A stretch of DNA of 64,000 nt, taken from assembly GCA_032433595.1 (NCBI GenBank), contig JASWJB010000043.1, forward strand, positions 143,398 to 207,397, given 5' to 3'. The notes beneath the pieces were generated by a model that had not been told where the DNA came from, did no database searches, and saw nothing but the letters and a program-made list of their open reading frames with translations. This stretch comes from Conoideocrella luteorostrata. Lineage: Eukaryota; Ascomycota; Sordariomycetes; Hypocreales; Clavicipitaceae. Positions 21,286 through 32,165 of the stretch are shown here, piece after piece. How positions within the stretch are numbered: position 1 is the first letter of the stretch; every line of letters starts with the position of its first letter. Both the position numbers and the translations under genes were made by a program.

Positions 21286-22524
21286 ATGTCGGCAACAGTT
21301 GCGATCATTGGTACGTGCGACACCAAATTGGAAGAGCTAGCCTTCCTGCGCGATGAGATCAAGGCTTTCGGCAATATCTCGACCCTTCTTATCGATGTTG
21401 GCCGATCGGCAACCTCAAGCGACAAGATTGATGTGTCTGCATCGGACATTATTTCAAAGCATGGCCCAGGGCTAGACGTTTCAGAACTATCACGGGGTGA
21501 ATATGTCAAAGAAATGGCATCGTGCGCAACGAAGCTGGTGCGAGATATGTGTGAGAAAGGTTCAATCCACGGCATTGTTTCTGCTGGTGGATCTGGCGGC
21601 ACCTCGCTGGCTTCGACTGTTATGCGCGCTCTCCCAATTGGATTACCAAAGATGATCGTGTCAACGGTGGCGAGCGGCGACACTGCGCCTATTGTGGGGG
21701 AAAGCGACATTGCCCTCATGTACTCCGTGGTCGACGTTTCGGGTTTGAACCACATTCTCCGAGATATACTCTGCAATGCCGGCTCTGCCATTGCTGGAGC
21801 TGCGCTGTCGTATGTGAAGCGAGGAGCCCAGAGTCCTGCGCAGCCACGGACCAAAAAACGTGTCGCTATTACCATGTTTGGTGTGACAACGCCCGGCGTC
21901 GATGCCATCAGGCACACTCTGGAGTCACACTTCCCCATTGAAACATACGTCTTTCATGCGACTGGCCATGGTGGCAGAGCCATGGAGCGTCTGATTCGTA
22001 GCGGGGACATCGACGCTGTTGTTGACCTTACAACTACAGAGGTCTGCGACCTGATAATGGGTGGGGTTATGTCTGCCGGAGATGAGCGACTAGATGCTGC
22101 AATAGAAGCCGGTATACCCAACATCATATCTCTGGGTGCCTTGGATATTGCGAACTTTGGAGTGAAAGCATCCGTCCCCGAGCGATACCACGACCGGGTC
22201 CAGGTGGAACACAACCCAATCGTGACGTTGGTTCGCTCGTCACCTCAAGACTGCAGAGCCATCGCCGAATTCATATGCAAGAAAATAAAGAAAACAGCCC
22301 ATCCGGAGCTGACGCAAGTATGGATTCCTCGGGGAGGCACAAGCATGCTGTCAGTTCCTGACGGTCCGTTCTACGATGAAGATGCAGATGCTTCACTGTA
22401 CGACACCATCAAGAATGGTCTAGAGGGGACGGGAATCAAGGTCGTGGAAGAAAAGGGGAACATAAATAGTTCCGATTTCGCTTCGCGCGTGGCAGAAGCA
22501 ATAGTGAGGTTGATGAAACTGTGA
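21286..22524 (+). CDS. UPF0261 (Tm-1-like ATP-binding domain) protein
   Basis: Intronless gene for 412 residues, matching the length of stand-alone UPF0261 proteins (PF06792). The start MSATVAIIGTCDTKLEEL is the family signature. Other conserved blocks are IHGIVSAGGSGGTSLAS near residue 105, MIVSTVASGDTAPIVGESDI near residue 125, VFHATGHGGRAMERLI near residue 225, VVDLTTTEVCD and NIISLGALDIANFG. The structure of tomato Tm-1 shows that this domain binds ATP. The cellular role of the non-plant proteins is unsettled. No signal peptide is present, so the protein is cytosolic. The divergent neighbour carries the TIM-barrel half, so the two probably act as one enzyme or complex (inference). It converges on the PhyH gene, only 214 bases away. 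Confidence 0.9.
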   Translation: MSATVAIIGTCDTKLEELAFLRDEIKAFGNISTLLIDVGRSATSSDKIDVSASDIISKHGPGLDVSELSRGEYVKEMASCATKLVRDMCEKGSIHGIVSAGGSGGTSLASTVMRALPIGLPKMIVSTVASGDTAPIVGESDIALMYSVVDVSGLNHILRDILCNAGSAIAGAALSYVKRGAQSPAQPRTKKRVAITMFGVTTPGVDAIRHTLESHFPIETYVFHATGHGGRAMERLIRSGDIDAVVDLTTTEVCDLIMGGVMSAGDERLDAAIEAGIPNIISLGALDIANFGVKASVPERYHDRVQVEHNPIVTLVRSSPQDCRAIAEFICKKIKKTAHPELTQVWIPRGGTSMLSVPDGPFYDEDADASLYDTIKNGLEGTGIKVVEEKGNINSSDFASRVAEAIVRLMKL

Positions 22525-22621
22525 TGAAGCAGTCACCGAGAAGTACATGGCTATTATGAATCATCGGGTGTTCTTAGCATCATTATTCCTGGCAAAATAC
22601 CAGCATAGCGAACACTAGGCA

Positions 22622-22627
22622 AATAAA
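22622..22627 (+). other. Candidate polyadenylation signal
   Basis: AATAAA about 98 bases after the UPF0261 stop codon, followed by a genomic run of about 16 A. Position fits a fungal 3' end, but such hexamers are weakly conserved in fungi. Confidence 0.35.
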
Positions 22628-22738
22628 AACTCCAAAAAAAAAAAAAAAAGAGCGGACAGTTATTGCATGCGTTTTCTTGTCAATGCCCCCAACTCGGTTG
22701 TCGCCAGCTAATAATCATAGTGCACAGCTTTGCATACT

Positions 22739-23925
22739 TCAAAGTCCGTCGTCAAATCGGTACGGCTCCATCCAGCGCTATAAGCTATTAGCACTTCGCA
22801 TTTTGTTACTCTGCATCACACGCTCGACTCACTGTGTCATATGGCTTGCTCTTGTTCACAAATCTGAGGTCCGTCCCAAGCCGTATACGATTGCTGGGAT
22901 CCCGATTTATCGTTGATGCATGAATCTAGTTTGTCTCAGCAAGTATTTTCGCGGCAGATGCTCAATTCTTACCATGTGAGGCTTATGAAGCACAACGTCT
23001 CCCGCCTCATAGGCAGTAACTAGCCATTTGGCATTGTGCATCTTTGCGAAGTGCTTAGCTCCGGGGTCCAACACTCCGCCTGACATCATGTTTGCATTGA
23101 ACCCATCGAGTCGCTCCTGGTCGCTCATTCCCATTGATTTGGCCTGTTCATGGAAGTTTCGTTCGAACTGCTGACCAACGCTATCGCCTGTGACAATATG
23201 ATTAGTCAAGGTAGTTCTTAGACTCTGGCGTTTTGGAATTGAGTCTTACTGTCTTGTAAATAAATTAGGCCTCCTCCCTGTAGTTCGATATCCCCAATGG
23301 GCACCCAAGCGGTGATGGCGGTAGGTTCACCGTGTCGCAAGAATATCTGGTCATAGTGCACCCCAATGGCTTTATTCCGAGGAGTGTTGTTGCGCAGGAG
23401 GGACCTGCCCAACAACAGTGTATCTTCATTCCAGTCAGTTAGCTTCGAGACGAAGTTGTGCAGATCAGGATTCCGCATGAACTGCAGATAAAACTGCTCG
23501 GTATGAGCCTTTTCGGCTCTTCTCGCAAAGGAGTCGGGACCGTCATGGTTTTCTAGATCAGGACCTGCTCCGATGCTCGGATAGTCTTCGCCGTTTTTGC
23601 TGGCGTCATATATGCCATCCACAGGCTCGGTACCTTGCTGCAGAACACCAGTTGGGCTGAGAAAACTGAAGTAGTCTCGACGGCAGTTGAGCACCTGCTC
23701 TCGAGGAATCAAGCCCTTTACAAATAAGTAGCCATTTGCTTCATATCGCTCTCTTAGGGTCTCGATTGGTTCCGTGGGGAAAGATGGTCGAAGCATGCAG
23801 ACTTCTTCCTTACTAAGGACTCCATCATTGACGAGGAAGTCATCGTGAGATGTTGCAAATGCCTCTTGCGCGGCGGGTATGGTGGTAGTAGTAGTAGTAG
23901 TGGTGGTGGTGGTGGTTGTAGACAT
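22739..23925 (-). CDS. Phytanoyl-CoA dioxygenase (PhyH) family protein
   Basis: Four exons, 23250-23925, 22973-23187, 22833-22925 and 22739-22777, with introns of 62, 47 and 55 nt, give 340 residues. It is a non-haem Fe(II)/2-oxoglutarate oxygenase. GVHYDQ supplies the HxD iron ligands near residue 190, IHAST supplies the distal His, and NRIRLGTDLR supplies the Arg that grips 2-oxoglutarate. The tail RWMEPYRFDDGL closes on the last small exon and matches the family's usual ending. Residues 2-15 are a run of threonine from an ACN trinucleotide repeat, which may vary in length. Substrate unknown; many fungal members hydroxylate carboxylic acids or secondary metabolites. The last exon (39 nt) is supported by frame, a GCTAAT branch site and the conserved terminal motif. 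Confidence 0.87.
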
Positions 23926-24314
23926 GGTTTTCAGTGTTAGTCGCCTCGGACGAGTTTGACGCAAATAAGTCGACGAAGCGGTTCGAGTTTGAACTGAGAC
24001 AGGGAGAGCTGAATCACGAAGTGACAGACCACAAGCTTCTTATAGCTACCTAAGAGCATACAGCGAGTCTGAACTCGGCCCCTCGTTCTAGTTTCGCCCT
24101 TTTGACGAGAGTCTGCAAAGGCTGTCAGACATGTCATTTCATTACCTACTCGGGCAGTTGGCCCCGCGGTAAACGCTAGCAACAGCGGCACGAATTAGCT
24201 GACGGTTCATTGGTGCGCTTCTCACCCCGCATTCAGATCTCCCGCGGAGTAACTTGCCAACTATGGATGTTTATTCCTTAGAAGATGCTCCGTATACCAT
24301 TACCATTCATCAAT
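23926..24314. promoter_or_regulatory. Divergent promoter, PhyH gene and Zn2Cys6 gene
   Basis: The 389 bases between the two divergent starts should hold both promoters, so the regulator may control its own neighbour. No operator can be named from sequence alone. Confidence 0.4.
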
Positions 24315-26169
24315 ATGAAAGGGATTAGCAGTTGTGAATCATGCAGACGCCGGCATCGAAAATGCGTTTCCAGCCCGGGGTCCAGCGTATGCATGGGTTG
24401 TTATGAAATCGGGGCTGAATGCAACTTTATACGCTATCAGTTTCGCTCTGCGTGGCGCCGTAACCGACATCGCGGTGATGGCACGAAAGGTGTCGCAACA
24501 CAAACCTCAGCCAACACGAGCTTTTCGAGAAGTGGTCCACGATTTGCCGGGAATAATGGCCAGCCAGTTGAAGTTATCGAGCATGAAGAGCCTCAGCCTA
24601 GCATTCAAGAAGAAGAGTCACCAGGCATCACACAGCCCAGCAACACCTCCAGCCCTACTGCCCCGATTATTGCCCAAACACCGCAAGTTCATTTCAATTC
24701 CTACTCCAATCAGTTTCCGAACGACAGCGTGCAATCTACAGGAACAAGAAATTGGGATGCATTCCCAAGGTTAACACGACGCGAGGCATCGCTAATGCGG
24801 ATTTACATACTCAGCCTGGCTACGTCCGTAAGTACTGAGGCCCTCTGGTCAGAGATGCTTGCTGATGAAGCTTGCCCGTAGGCTGATGCGTGTGATACGC
24901 AAAGACACTTCGCTGTGGAGGTTCCAAAACTCGCACTGGAGAAGCCAATGCTGCTGTACGGCATCTTGGCCGTGGCCAGTCGGTATGAAGCAGTTGCTTG
25001 TAATCCGGGTGTCCCTTTGGAGAGCACATATTATCACAGCAAATGTATTGAGCTGATAATCCAAGCCCTTGACTCTCAAGAGTACGATGCCACGATTTTA
25101 ACCGCAGTAGTCCTCTCACGCCTCTACGAGGAAATTGACAACGATGACGATAGGGACTTTCGTCACTTGCGGGGCACAAAGGATTTGCTTTGTAGCGAGA
25201 CCATAAAACAACTAGCTAGCCAAGGCGGCCTTGCTGAAGCGGCAAGCTGGGTCCATCTACGTCAAGCAATATACGTGAGCATCATACGACGAGAGCCGAT
25301 CCAGATACCCTTGGACACATTCAAGATATTCACCGCGTTTCGGCATGACGACGAAACCTCCCACGCCAACCGAATTGTTTACATATTTTCTAGGATCCTC
25401 AACGCATATTTTGGACAGTCCAAATGTAGTGCGTCTGAGCGCTGGAGTGGGTCAGAGCCTCGTTATGACGAGTATTCCGAGCGAAACGCGATGGGAGAAG
25501 ACGTCGAGGAATGGCATAGGTCCAAGCCCAAGTCATTCGACCCCTTATACCACGATCTAGATGAGACAGGAGACTGCGATGAGCCTCCGTGCATAACCAT
25601 GATGTCAACGGTTGCAGGTAGGTAGCATATAATGAACAGAGCAGTACCACCCACCCGCTGACGCATGTGTGCTATGTCCAGCGGTCGCGATGCAGCATTA
25701 TTTCGCAAGCAGGGTTGTGCTAAGTCTTCAAAAGTCAAACTATAATGCCGGCTCTACTGGTTTTGAGATAGCGCGGTCGAGGGTGGCAATTGAGGTAAGA
25801 AATGAAAAGCATGTGCACATGTGCTGTCGACTGATAACCCGGCCCTCCAGCGTTTCACCGTGATGAACGTATTCGCAATGATGGGGCTATCGCTATCGAA
25901 TCCCGAGATTATTAATGCATATTATTTGCCAGCTCATATGCTCTCTCTGTGTAAGTTTTTTTTTTTTGTGTGGAACGCAACTGATCGATATCTCATTTAC
26001 CATCGCGGCTGACGCAGAGACTTCTTCAGTCGGCTACTGTATCAAACGACCACAGCAAAGAAAAAACGCGCTTGCATATCTAGAGACGGTTCAAAACTCC
26101 ATTCGTTGGAAAACACGTCAAGTAATGGAGTCATTACAAACACAGTGGCAGCAACTTGATGGAACGTAA
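24315..26169 (+). CDS. Zn2Cys6 transcription factor of the 19.8-27.9 kb cluster
   Basis: Five exons, 24315-24827, 24882-25617, 25682-25794, 25851-25950 and 26030-26169, with introns of 54, 64, 56 and 79 nt, give 533 residues. The zinc cluster is at the very N-terminus (CESCRRRHRKC...CMGCYEIGAEC, residues 7-36). The middle region starts with CDTQRHFAVEVPKLALEKP and LLYGILAVASRYEAV just after intron 1, the usual ARCA-like regulator pattern. The last exon carries LFGYCIKRPQQRKNALAYL, also typical. An upstream in-frame ATG at 24285 would add ten residues. It should be nuclear. Lying between the PhyH gene and the transporter, it is the natural candidate for the cluster's pathway regulator. Confidence 0.86.
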
Positions 26170-26318
26170 TGCTGCGGAGCCGTGGACGCAGAGGACACCC
26201 GCTGAAACTCGGCGGTATTAATATATACTTATTATGCTATATCCAAACTCATTTGCATAACATAACTACCGGGAGTGCTATCGCCAGGTCAAAGGTCTTT
26301 AATGCCTCGTATCGCGGA

Positions 26319-27913
26319 CTAAAATACCGACCTCACGCGGAACCCTGTATGGTAAACTCGGGCTACCAAAACAAAACAAGTCCCAACAAGACAAAACACA
26401 CCGGCAAAGACCTTGGCACCAACCCAGCCGCTGGGACGTTCCAGGATCGCACCACTTATAGGATTTGTAGTCAGACCTCCAAATGCGCAGGCGAAAAAGA
26501 CCAGGCCGGTGCGAAAGCCAATCTCGGAAAATGGTGATATTTGCACCACGAGGGCGGGGATCAAAGCAACATATGCACCAGAAAAGAAGCCAAAGAGTGC
26601 AGCAAATGCAATCCTCGCACCAGTCGTGGCGGCAGGGATCCAAAGAGCGAGAATCCAAATGCCGGTAAGATAGCAAACAATGATGAAAATATTGTAACGG
26701 CCCATTTTGTCGGCGACAAAGCCGGAGCCGGCACGACCGAAAAGACTACAAACTGTCAGTTAAGTGCAAGACTGGGGAATAGTTGTTGGGCTCTGGCCCT
26801 TACCTCGCAGCATTTAATATCGGGACAAGGTACTCTACCAAGTGGGCGGACATGCCGGCAGCGGCAGCCTCAACGGGAATGTAGTCGATGGGTATGTATA
26901 GCCCGAAAGTGAACAGAAGAAGGCCGACAGTCAAAGCTAGAAACTTGGGTTCCGTAAAAGGTAGGTAAAACTGCTGGAAAGTGAGAGAATGTGGGGTTGG
27001 TGGTTGGAAGGGCTTCACTGTGACGTTCGCGACAATTAATAATGCCAGGATTAAGAAAGCAGAGACGCGCATGGCCCAACCAAAGCCAACCTCAGCAATG
27101 AGTCGGCTGACCATAATCGGAAATATCACGCCCCCCAGACTAGAACCAGTGGCTAAGATCCCGAATGCCGCGCCACGGCGCTGATGAAACCATCCAGAGA
27201 TTGTATTTAAAGCTACTCAGTTGTTAAAAAGGAAGGATTGAGGTAGGTTAGCTGATTGAAATGACGTACCAGGTTGGAAAATGGCGGAGACGCCTATGGC
27301 ACTGCACACACCTTGCGCGAGCAACACTTGGTAGTATTCATCAGAGATGGACGCCATCATCAATCCAAAGACGTGAAGAAACGTCCCTATCAGGATGAGG
27401 TATCGTGGTCCAAATCTGTCATACAGTATACCAATAACGGGGCCCTGTACACATTGAAGTGTTAGCTGCTGCAAGGAAATCCGTATAAATTTCTGTTCCA
27501 TTCCGCAGTTGCACTTACCATGCCCATCATGAAGAATATTTGCAACGATGGAATCCAGGATATTGTACTCGGGGAATAGTTCGGTAGCATTTTTGTCTGA
27601 TAATAGTCCTGGAAAACACCAACACCTGGTGCTGTCAGCGCTTCTGAGCAACCTGTATATTTTTGCTCTAGTATAACGTACTGTTGATCCACCCGAAACT
27701 ACAAAATGATGTACACCAAGCACCGAGAACGACTAGCCAGGCTTGCATACCGCCATCTGGCGCTTGGCTTGCGCTCTGTGTTGCTTTCTTCTGCGCATCT
27801 TTGCCATCGTCCTCCGGTGATGAATGGGCGCCTTTCTCATCGTCACTGAGCGGTCTGTTTTGATTGTTTACATCCAGTGTTGAGCCCGTCCGAGGGCTGT
27901 CGCTGCGGGACAT
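26319..27913 (-). CDS. Monocarboxylate-type MFS transporter
   Basis: Five exons: 27682-27913, 27519-27625, 27270-27444, 26804-27212 and 26319-26745, with introns of 56, 74, 57 and 58 nt, give 449 residues. The N-terminal 50 residues are polar, then [16 protein letters not shown] opens helix 1. This PDGG start is the hallmark of fungal MCT (SLC16-like) proteins. [19 protein letters not shown] is the loop between helices 4 and 5 with its conserved arginines. [19 protein letters not shown] lies at helix 8. Twelve helices are expected in the plasma membrane. Members carry short-chain mono- or tricarboxylates or related metabolites by proton symport. It is convergent with the regulator, 149 bases apart, and closes the cluster. 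Confidence 0.87.
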
Positions 27914-30293
27914 GGCGCGCAATTGGGAAATCTGATAAGGAGTGCAGGATGTTATGGGATTGAGTCAGTGACAGGAGTTCACTAGTCCAACTGAGTTATA
28001 CACCTGAGTCGGAGAGTCACAGGGTCCAAAACAGACGAATCTTGGCGCAGAGCAAACGTTGTACGGCCAAAGCAGTTTCAATGATGGGTTGAGTACTGTA
28101 AGGAGCTGCTGTGTCCCATGTCTCCGACAGCTCCAGGATATTTCGCAGGCACGCTTACTGATGGTGAAGAGAATAATTCACGAGACGTTACAACCGTTGG
28201 AACTCGGGGCCCGAACTTAGTGCCGAAACCGAGATGCCCTAAGCTAGATCATTACAAATCAAACGAATTAGCCCCCGACTACGGGATGCTCTGTACATTT
28301 TCATCTAGCTGGTTCCCGCTGCTCGCAAATCTGTGCGTAGAAATAGCTGCGACGCCATCACATTGCCGAGCTCTTTGTTGGAGAAGCCATCACGAAAACG
28401 TCAACGAAAGGGCTGAGACACCGGGACGGTTGGACGCATTGGAGTGAAACACAATGCTCTGGACGCAAGTGGGGCGTCAAGTTGCCGTTATGCTGCCGTT
28501 ATGCTCCCGCCATTCGCCGTTGCAGCACAATAAAAGCCATACCCCGGGTCCTGCCAAGGAATGGAATCGTGACTACGGAGTGCCAGCTCTACAATGGAGA
28601 GCAGACCTGTTCCAAACTCTAAAAAAACGTAAATCAGGATATCAGAATGTTGCATGCATGCACCTGTCACAATCCAGACGTGGGCAGCGGGCAAGGGAAG
28701 CATTGAGCGGCTGGCTCTGGATGGTGCTGGAAATAACGCGGTAGCAGCGGGTGTGACGTCAACCAGCCACCACGGCGCAATTTTATTGCCGACAACCGGA
28801 AAGGACTCGACGCGCATGGTTAGAAAATTAGCCCGGCCTGACCGGATATCACGACTGAGCTACGGAGTAGACGAGCCGGAACCAGACCGAACACTTCGCA
28901 CTCCATCAGCCTCCGTACGCGGATGAGGTATAACTGCACAAATTACTCGTGGCGCGCTTCTTGGTAGGTCGAGTTGTGTCGGAGCAGACGGGCGCACTCG
29001 CTATTCATGGCAGCAGCATAGGCCTCCCCTCGAATAATCGTCTGACATCCGATCTTGATCTTGGGTTTTCAGGTTTGAAGATAATGACGACAAATGAGAG
29101 ACGTGCGGGCCCAGAGTGGCTCTGGCAGTCACGCGCGGTGCAGAAAAATACGACGTCAGAAAACTCGTTCAAGAGCTGTCACGGCTCAACTGTAACATGG
29201 ACTACTCCGTATTGTGGCGGCATTGAGGTACGGCGACCAATTTTTTTTAGCAACATGGCCCGACGCATTGGACCAATGCAAGCGAGCGACAAATTTCATG
29301 CATTATTGTACGGAGAACTTTGTGTTACCATACTAGTAGGTGCCGCTCCCTGCCGGGTCCCACTCAGGATGCCGGCGCCCGGCAAGCCACATCGATGGAT
29401 CGGAATGACGAAGCTGCTTCCGGTTATTGCTGAAGGTCGATAAGCTTGGCAACATGAAGCAATTGATTTCTGAAACCCAAAATATACCTGCATCTCGTCT
29501 AAGAGAGATGTTTGTTCAGTCTGCACCGAATGCTACCTCATATCCATGGGGCACCGAGCACTTGTGCAGACGCAATACAACGCGATCCGTATTATGCCTC
29601 AAATTGTGGATAGCAACATGACTCTGTCGCGAGTATCTCGGCCGTATTCTTCACTCGAGTACCTAGGTAGTTTAGCGCTTTGGAGACGTCCATAATAATT
29701 TTCTTCCTTATTGTGCTTTGTGGGTCGAAAATGCCCCCCAGCACAGTGGTATGTGAAACGGGTTGCGCATCGTACGGCAATGGCCAGTCAGGCAAGTGGG
29801 CCGGTGGTTTTTTTTTTTTAAATGATGCCGTTTATACAATATACGTCTTATTGCTAAACCTGGGTGGATTTCCATTTGCGTCGGCCCGATGGCACCAAAG
29901 CGCAATGGATCACGGTACTTGGCAGCTTGGGACTCTACTCCAAGAAACCTTATCTGCGATGAGAGGTAATAGCTACGCTGTGCTGTAACTAGATAAGAAT
30001 GGGGTGCATTCTAGCTTGGGCAGCTCGTGGCTGTCCCTTGTTCTCTTTTCCTGCCTTCGCTCCCCCTATCTTTGTACATTTATTTATTCCATCGTAATCC
30101 CAATTCCGAGATTATTGTCCCTCGACGACACTGCTTACCGCGGCAATTGGTCCTGCCGTGTTCTTTCGCATACGCTTTGTTCGCTGTCGAATCTTAAGCG
30201 TTGTTTGGTGCGAGAACAGCCAAGCTGTCCGATACTGGGATCGGTACTTGACCAAGAAAACTCGCCTTTCGGATGTCTGAGTAGTGTGCAGTC
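27914..30293. other. Long intergenic region
   Basis: About 2.4 kb without a supportable gene. The frames present are short and overlapping. An 11-base direct duplication (GCCGTTATGCT twice) lies near 28480-28501, TACGGAGTA-type palindromes at about 28860 and 29203, and a run of T at 29810-29819. The last 300 bases are pyrimidine-rich and presumably include the sugar-transporter promoter and leader. Confidence 0.45.
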
Positions 30294-32165
30294 ATGGGTA
30301 TTATGAAGAAAAAGCTAGTCGAGCATGCCAATGGCGACGAAAATGGCGGCAAAGAAGCTAGCCCGCTAGATGAGCAAAAGATTACCTTCTTGGCCTGCTT
30401 TCAAGGCGGCGTTGCCAGTCTGGGCGGCTTCATCTTTGGCTACATTAGGTACGTTGGAAGCAATTGCGCAAATGTCGTTTTCATCAGCATCATGCGCGTC
30501 CATTGTTCCTAATATTAACGTGTCATAGTGGTCAGATTTCGGGATTCTTTCTCATGAAAGATTTTGGTCAACGGTTCGGCGAGCTGCAGCCCGACGGCTC
30601 CTACATATTTAGTGCGGCTCGACAGGGAACAATTGTTGGTTTGGTCAGTGTTGGTGCCTTAATTGGCTCTCTCATTGCCGGTAAAATGGCTGATATTATG
30701 GGACGTCGGAAGTGTATCTCTGCCGCTGCCTTCTTCACTTGTGCCGGCACTCTTATTGAGATCACTTCCTCGTCCCATTGGGCCCAATTCGCCGTGGGAC
30801 GCTTGGTCAGCGGTCTGAGTATTGGCGCACTATCTGTCGTTGTACCCATGTATCAGTCAGAATGTGCGCCCACTGTCATCCGTGGAGTCATCGTCGCATC
30901 ATACCAGCTTCTCATTACTCTGGGTATTTGGACGGCGGAAATGGTCAATTGGGGAACGGAGCATCACACGAACAGCGCCTCCTGGCGTATCCCCAATGGT
31001 TTGTCTTTTGCCTGGGCCTTGATCCTCGGAACCACCATTCTCTTTATGCCTGAAAGTCCTCGGTATGACTGCAGCCGTGGTAGGGTCGAACGTGCAAGAA
31101 TCGCCATTGCCAAGCTATCCGGCCTGCCTGTTGATGCTGACGGCGTCACCCATCAAATCACCGATATCCAAACGAATTTAAATGAAGAAAGTCGAAGCGC
31201 AGAAGAGTTCAGCTTCACCGAAATTTTCACTGCCCCGCGCATGCTGCACCGCACCATGCTTGGCATAGTCCTGCAAGCCGGCCAACAGCTGACTGGTGCT
31301 AACTTCTTCTTCTACTTTGGGACCACGGTGCTCGCTTCCACTGGAATTAAAAATAGTTTCACAACTCAGATTATTCTCGGATCCGTCAATGCATTCTGCA
31401 CAATCATTGCGTTATGGGTAACGAAACGGTTCGGTCGACGAAACGTGCTCATGATCGGTGCGGCGTGGATGATGATGTGCTTCCTGTGAGTGGAAATGAA
31501 TAAACGCGCAGAAATGGTTGACGGAGAAAACTAACGTGCAAGTAGTGTGTATGCCTTTGTCGGACACTTCGCCCTTGATCATGAGCTTCCCTTGCGAACA
31601 CCAAAGGCGGGATCTGCTCTTGTCACATTTTCGTGCCTGGCGATTGCCGCTTTCGCTGTCAGTTGGGGTCCCTTGGTTTGGGCAGTTAACGCAGAGCTGT
31701 ATCCCCTTCGTTATCGCAGCACATGTATGGGACTAGCTACAGCTTCTAATTGGCTGTGGAACTTGTAAGTAAAATTACCCTTTTGTCTTATTAAAACGAT
31801 GGTCGTACTAACAAATTTACACAGTTTGATCTCTTTCTTGTGAGTCGATAACTGAATCATTGTCTGGCGCAATTTTCCGGGTTAAATTTCTAGTCATGCT
31901 GACCTGTCATAATAGCACACGTTTCATCACCGACGAAATTGATTATCTATACGGCCTCGTTTTCGCGGGATGCTGCGCGGCGCTTGTTCTAATTGTATTC
32001 TTCTTCGTTATTGAGTCCAAGGATCGCAGCCTGGAGGAGATCGATAATATGTACGTGCAAAAGGTCAACCCGATAAAGTCAGGTCACTCGTCTGGCAGCT
32101 GGGATTCGGAAGGATATCGCCAAGGCATCAGAAGACGTAGCCAAGCCCAGAACGAGACATTATAA
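30294..32165 (+). CDS. MFS sugar transporter
   Basis: Five exons, 30294-30448, 30529-31485, 31546-31764, 31825-31839 and 31916-32165, give 531 residues. Exon 4 is only 15 nt and encodes the LISFF stretch of helix 10/11. Without it the conserved block NFLISFFTRFITDEID cannot be formed. Family motifs seen are GRRK after helix 2, GRLVSGLSIGALSVVVPMYQSE, PESPRY after helix 6, QQLTGANFFFYFG and the ESKDRSLEEID segment after helix 12. It is a sugar porter (SP family) of the plasma membrane, probably importing a hexose or related polyol or acid. The substrate is not determined. All four introns have good donors (GTACGT, GTGAGT, GTAAGT, GTGAGT). Confidence 0.88.
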
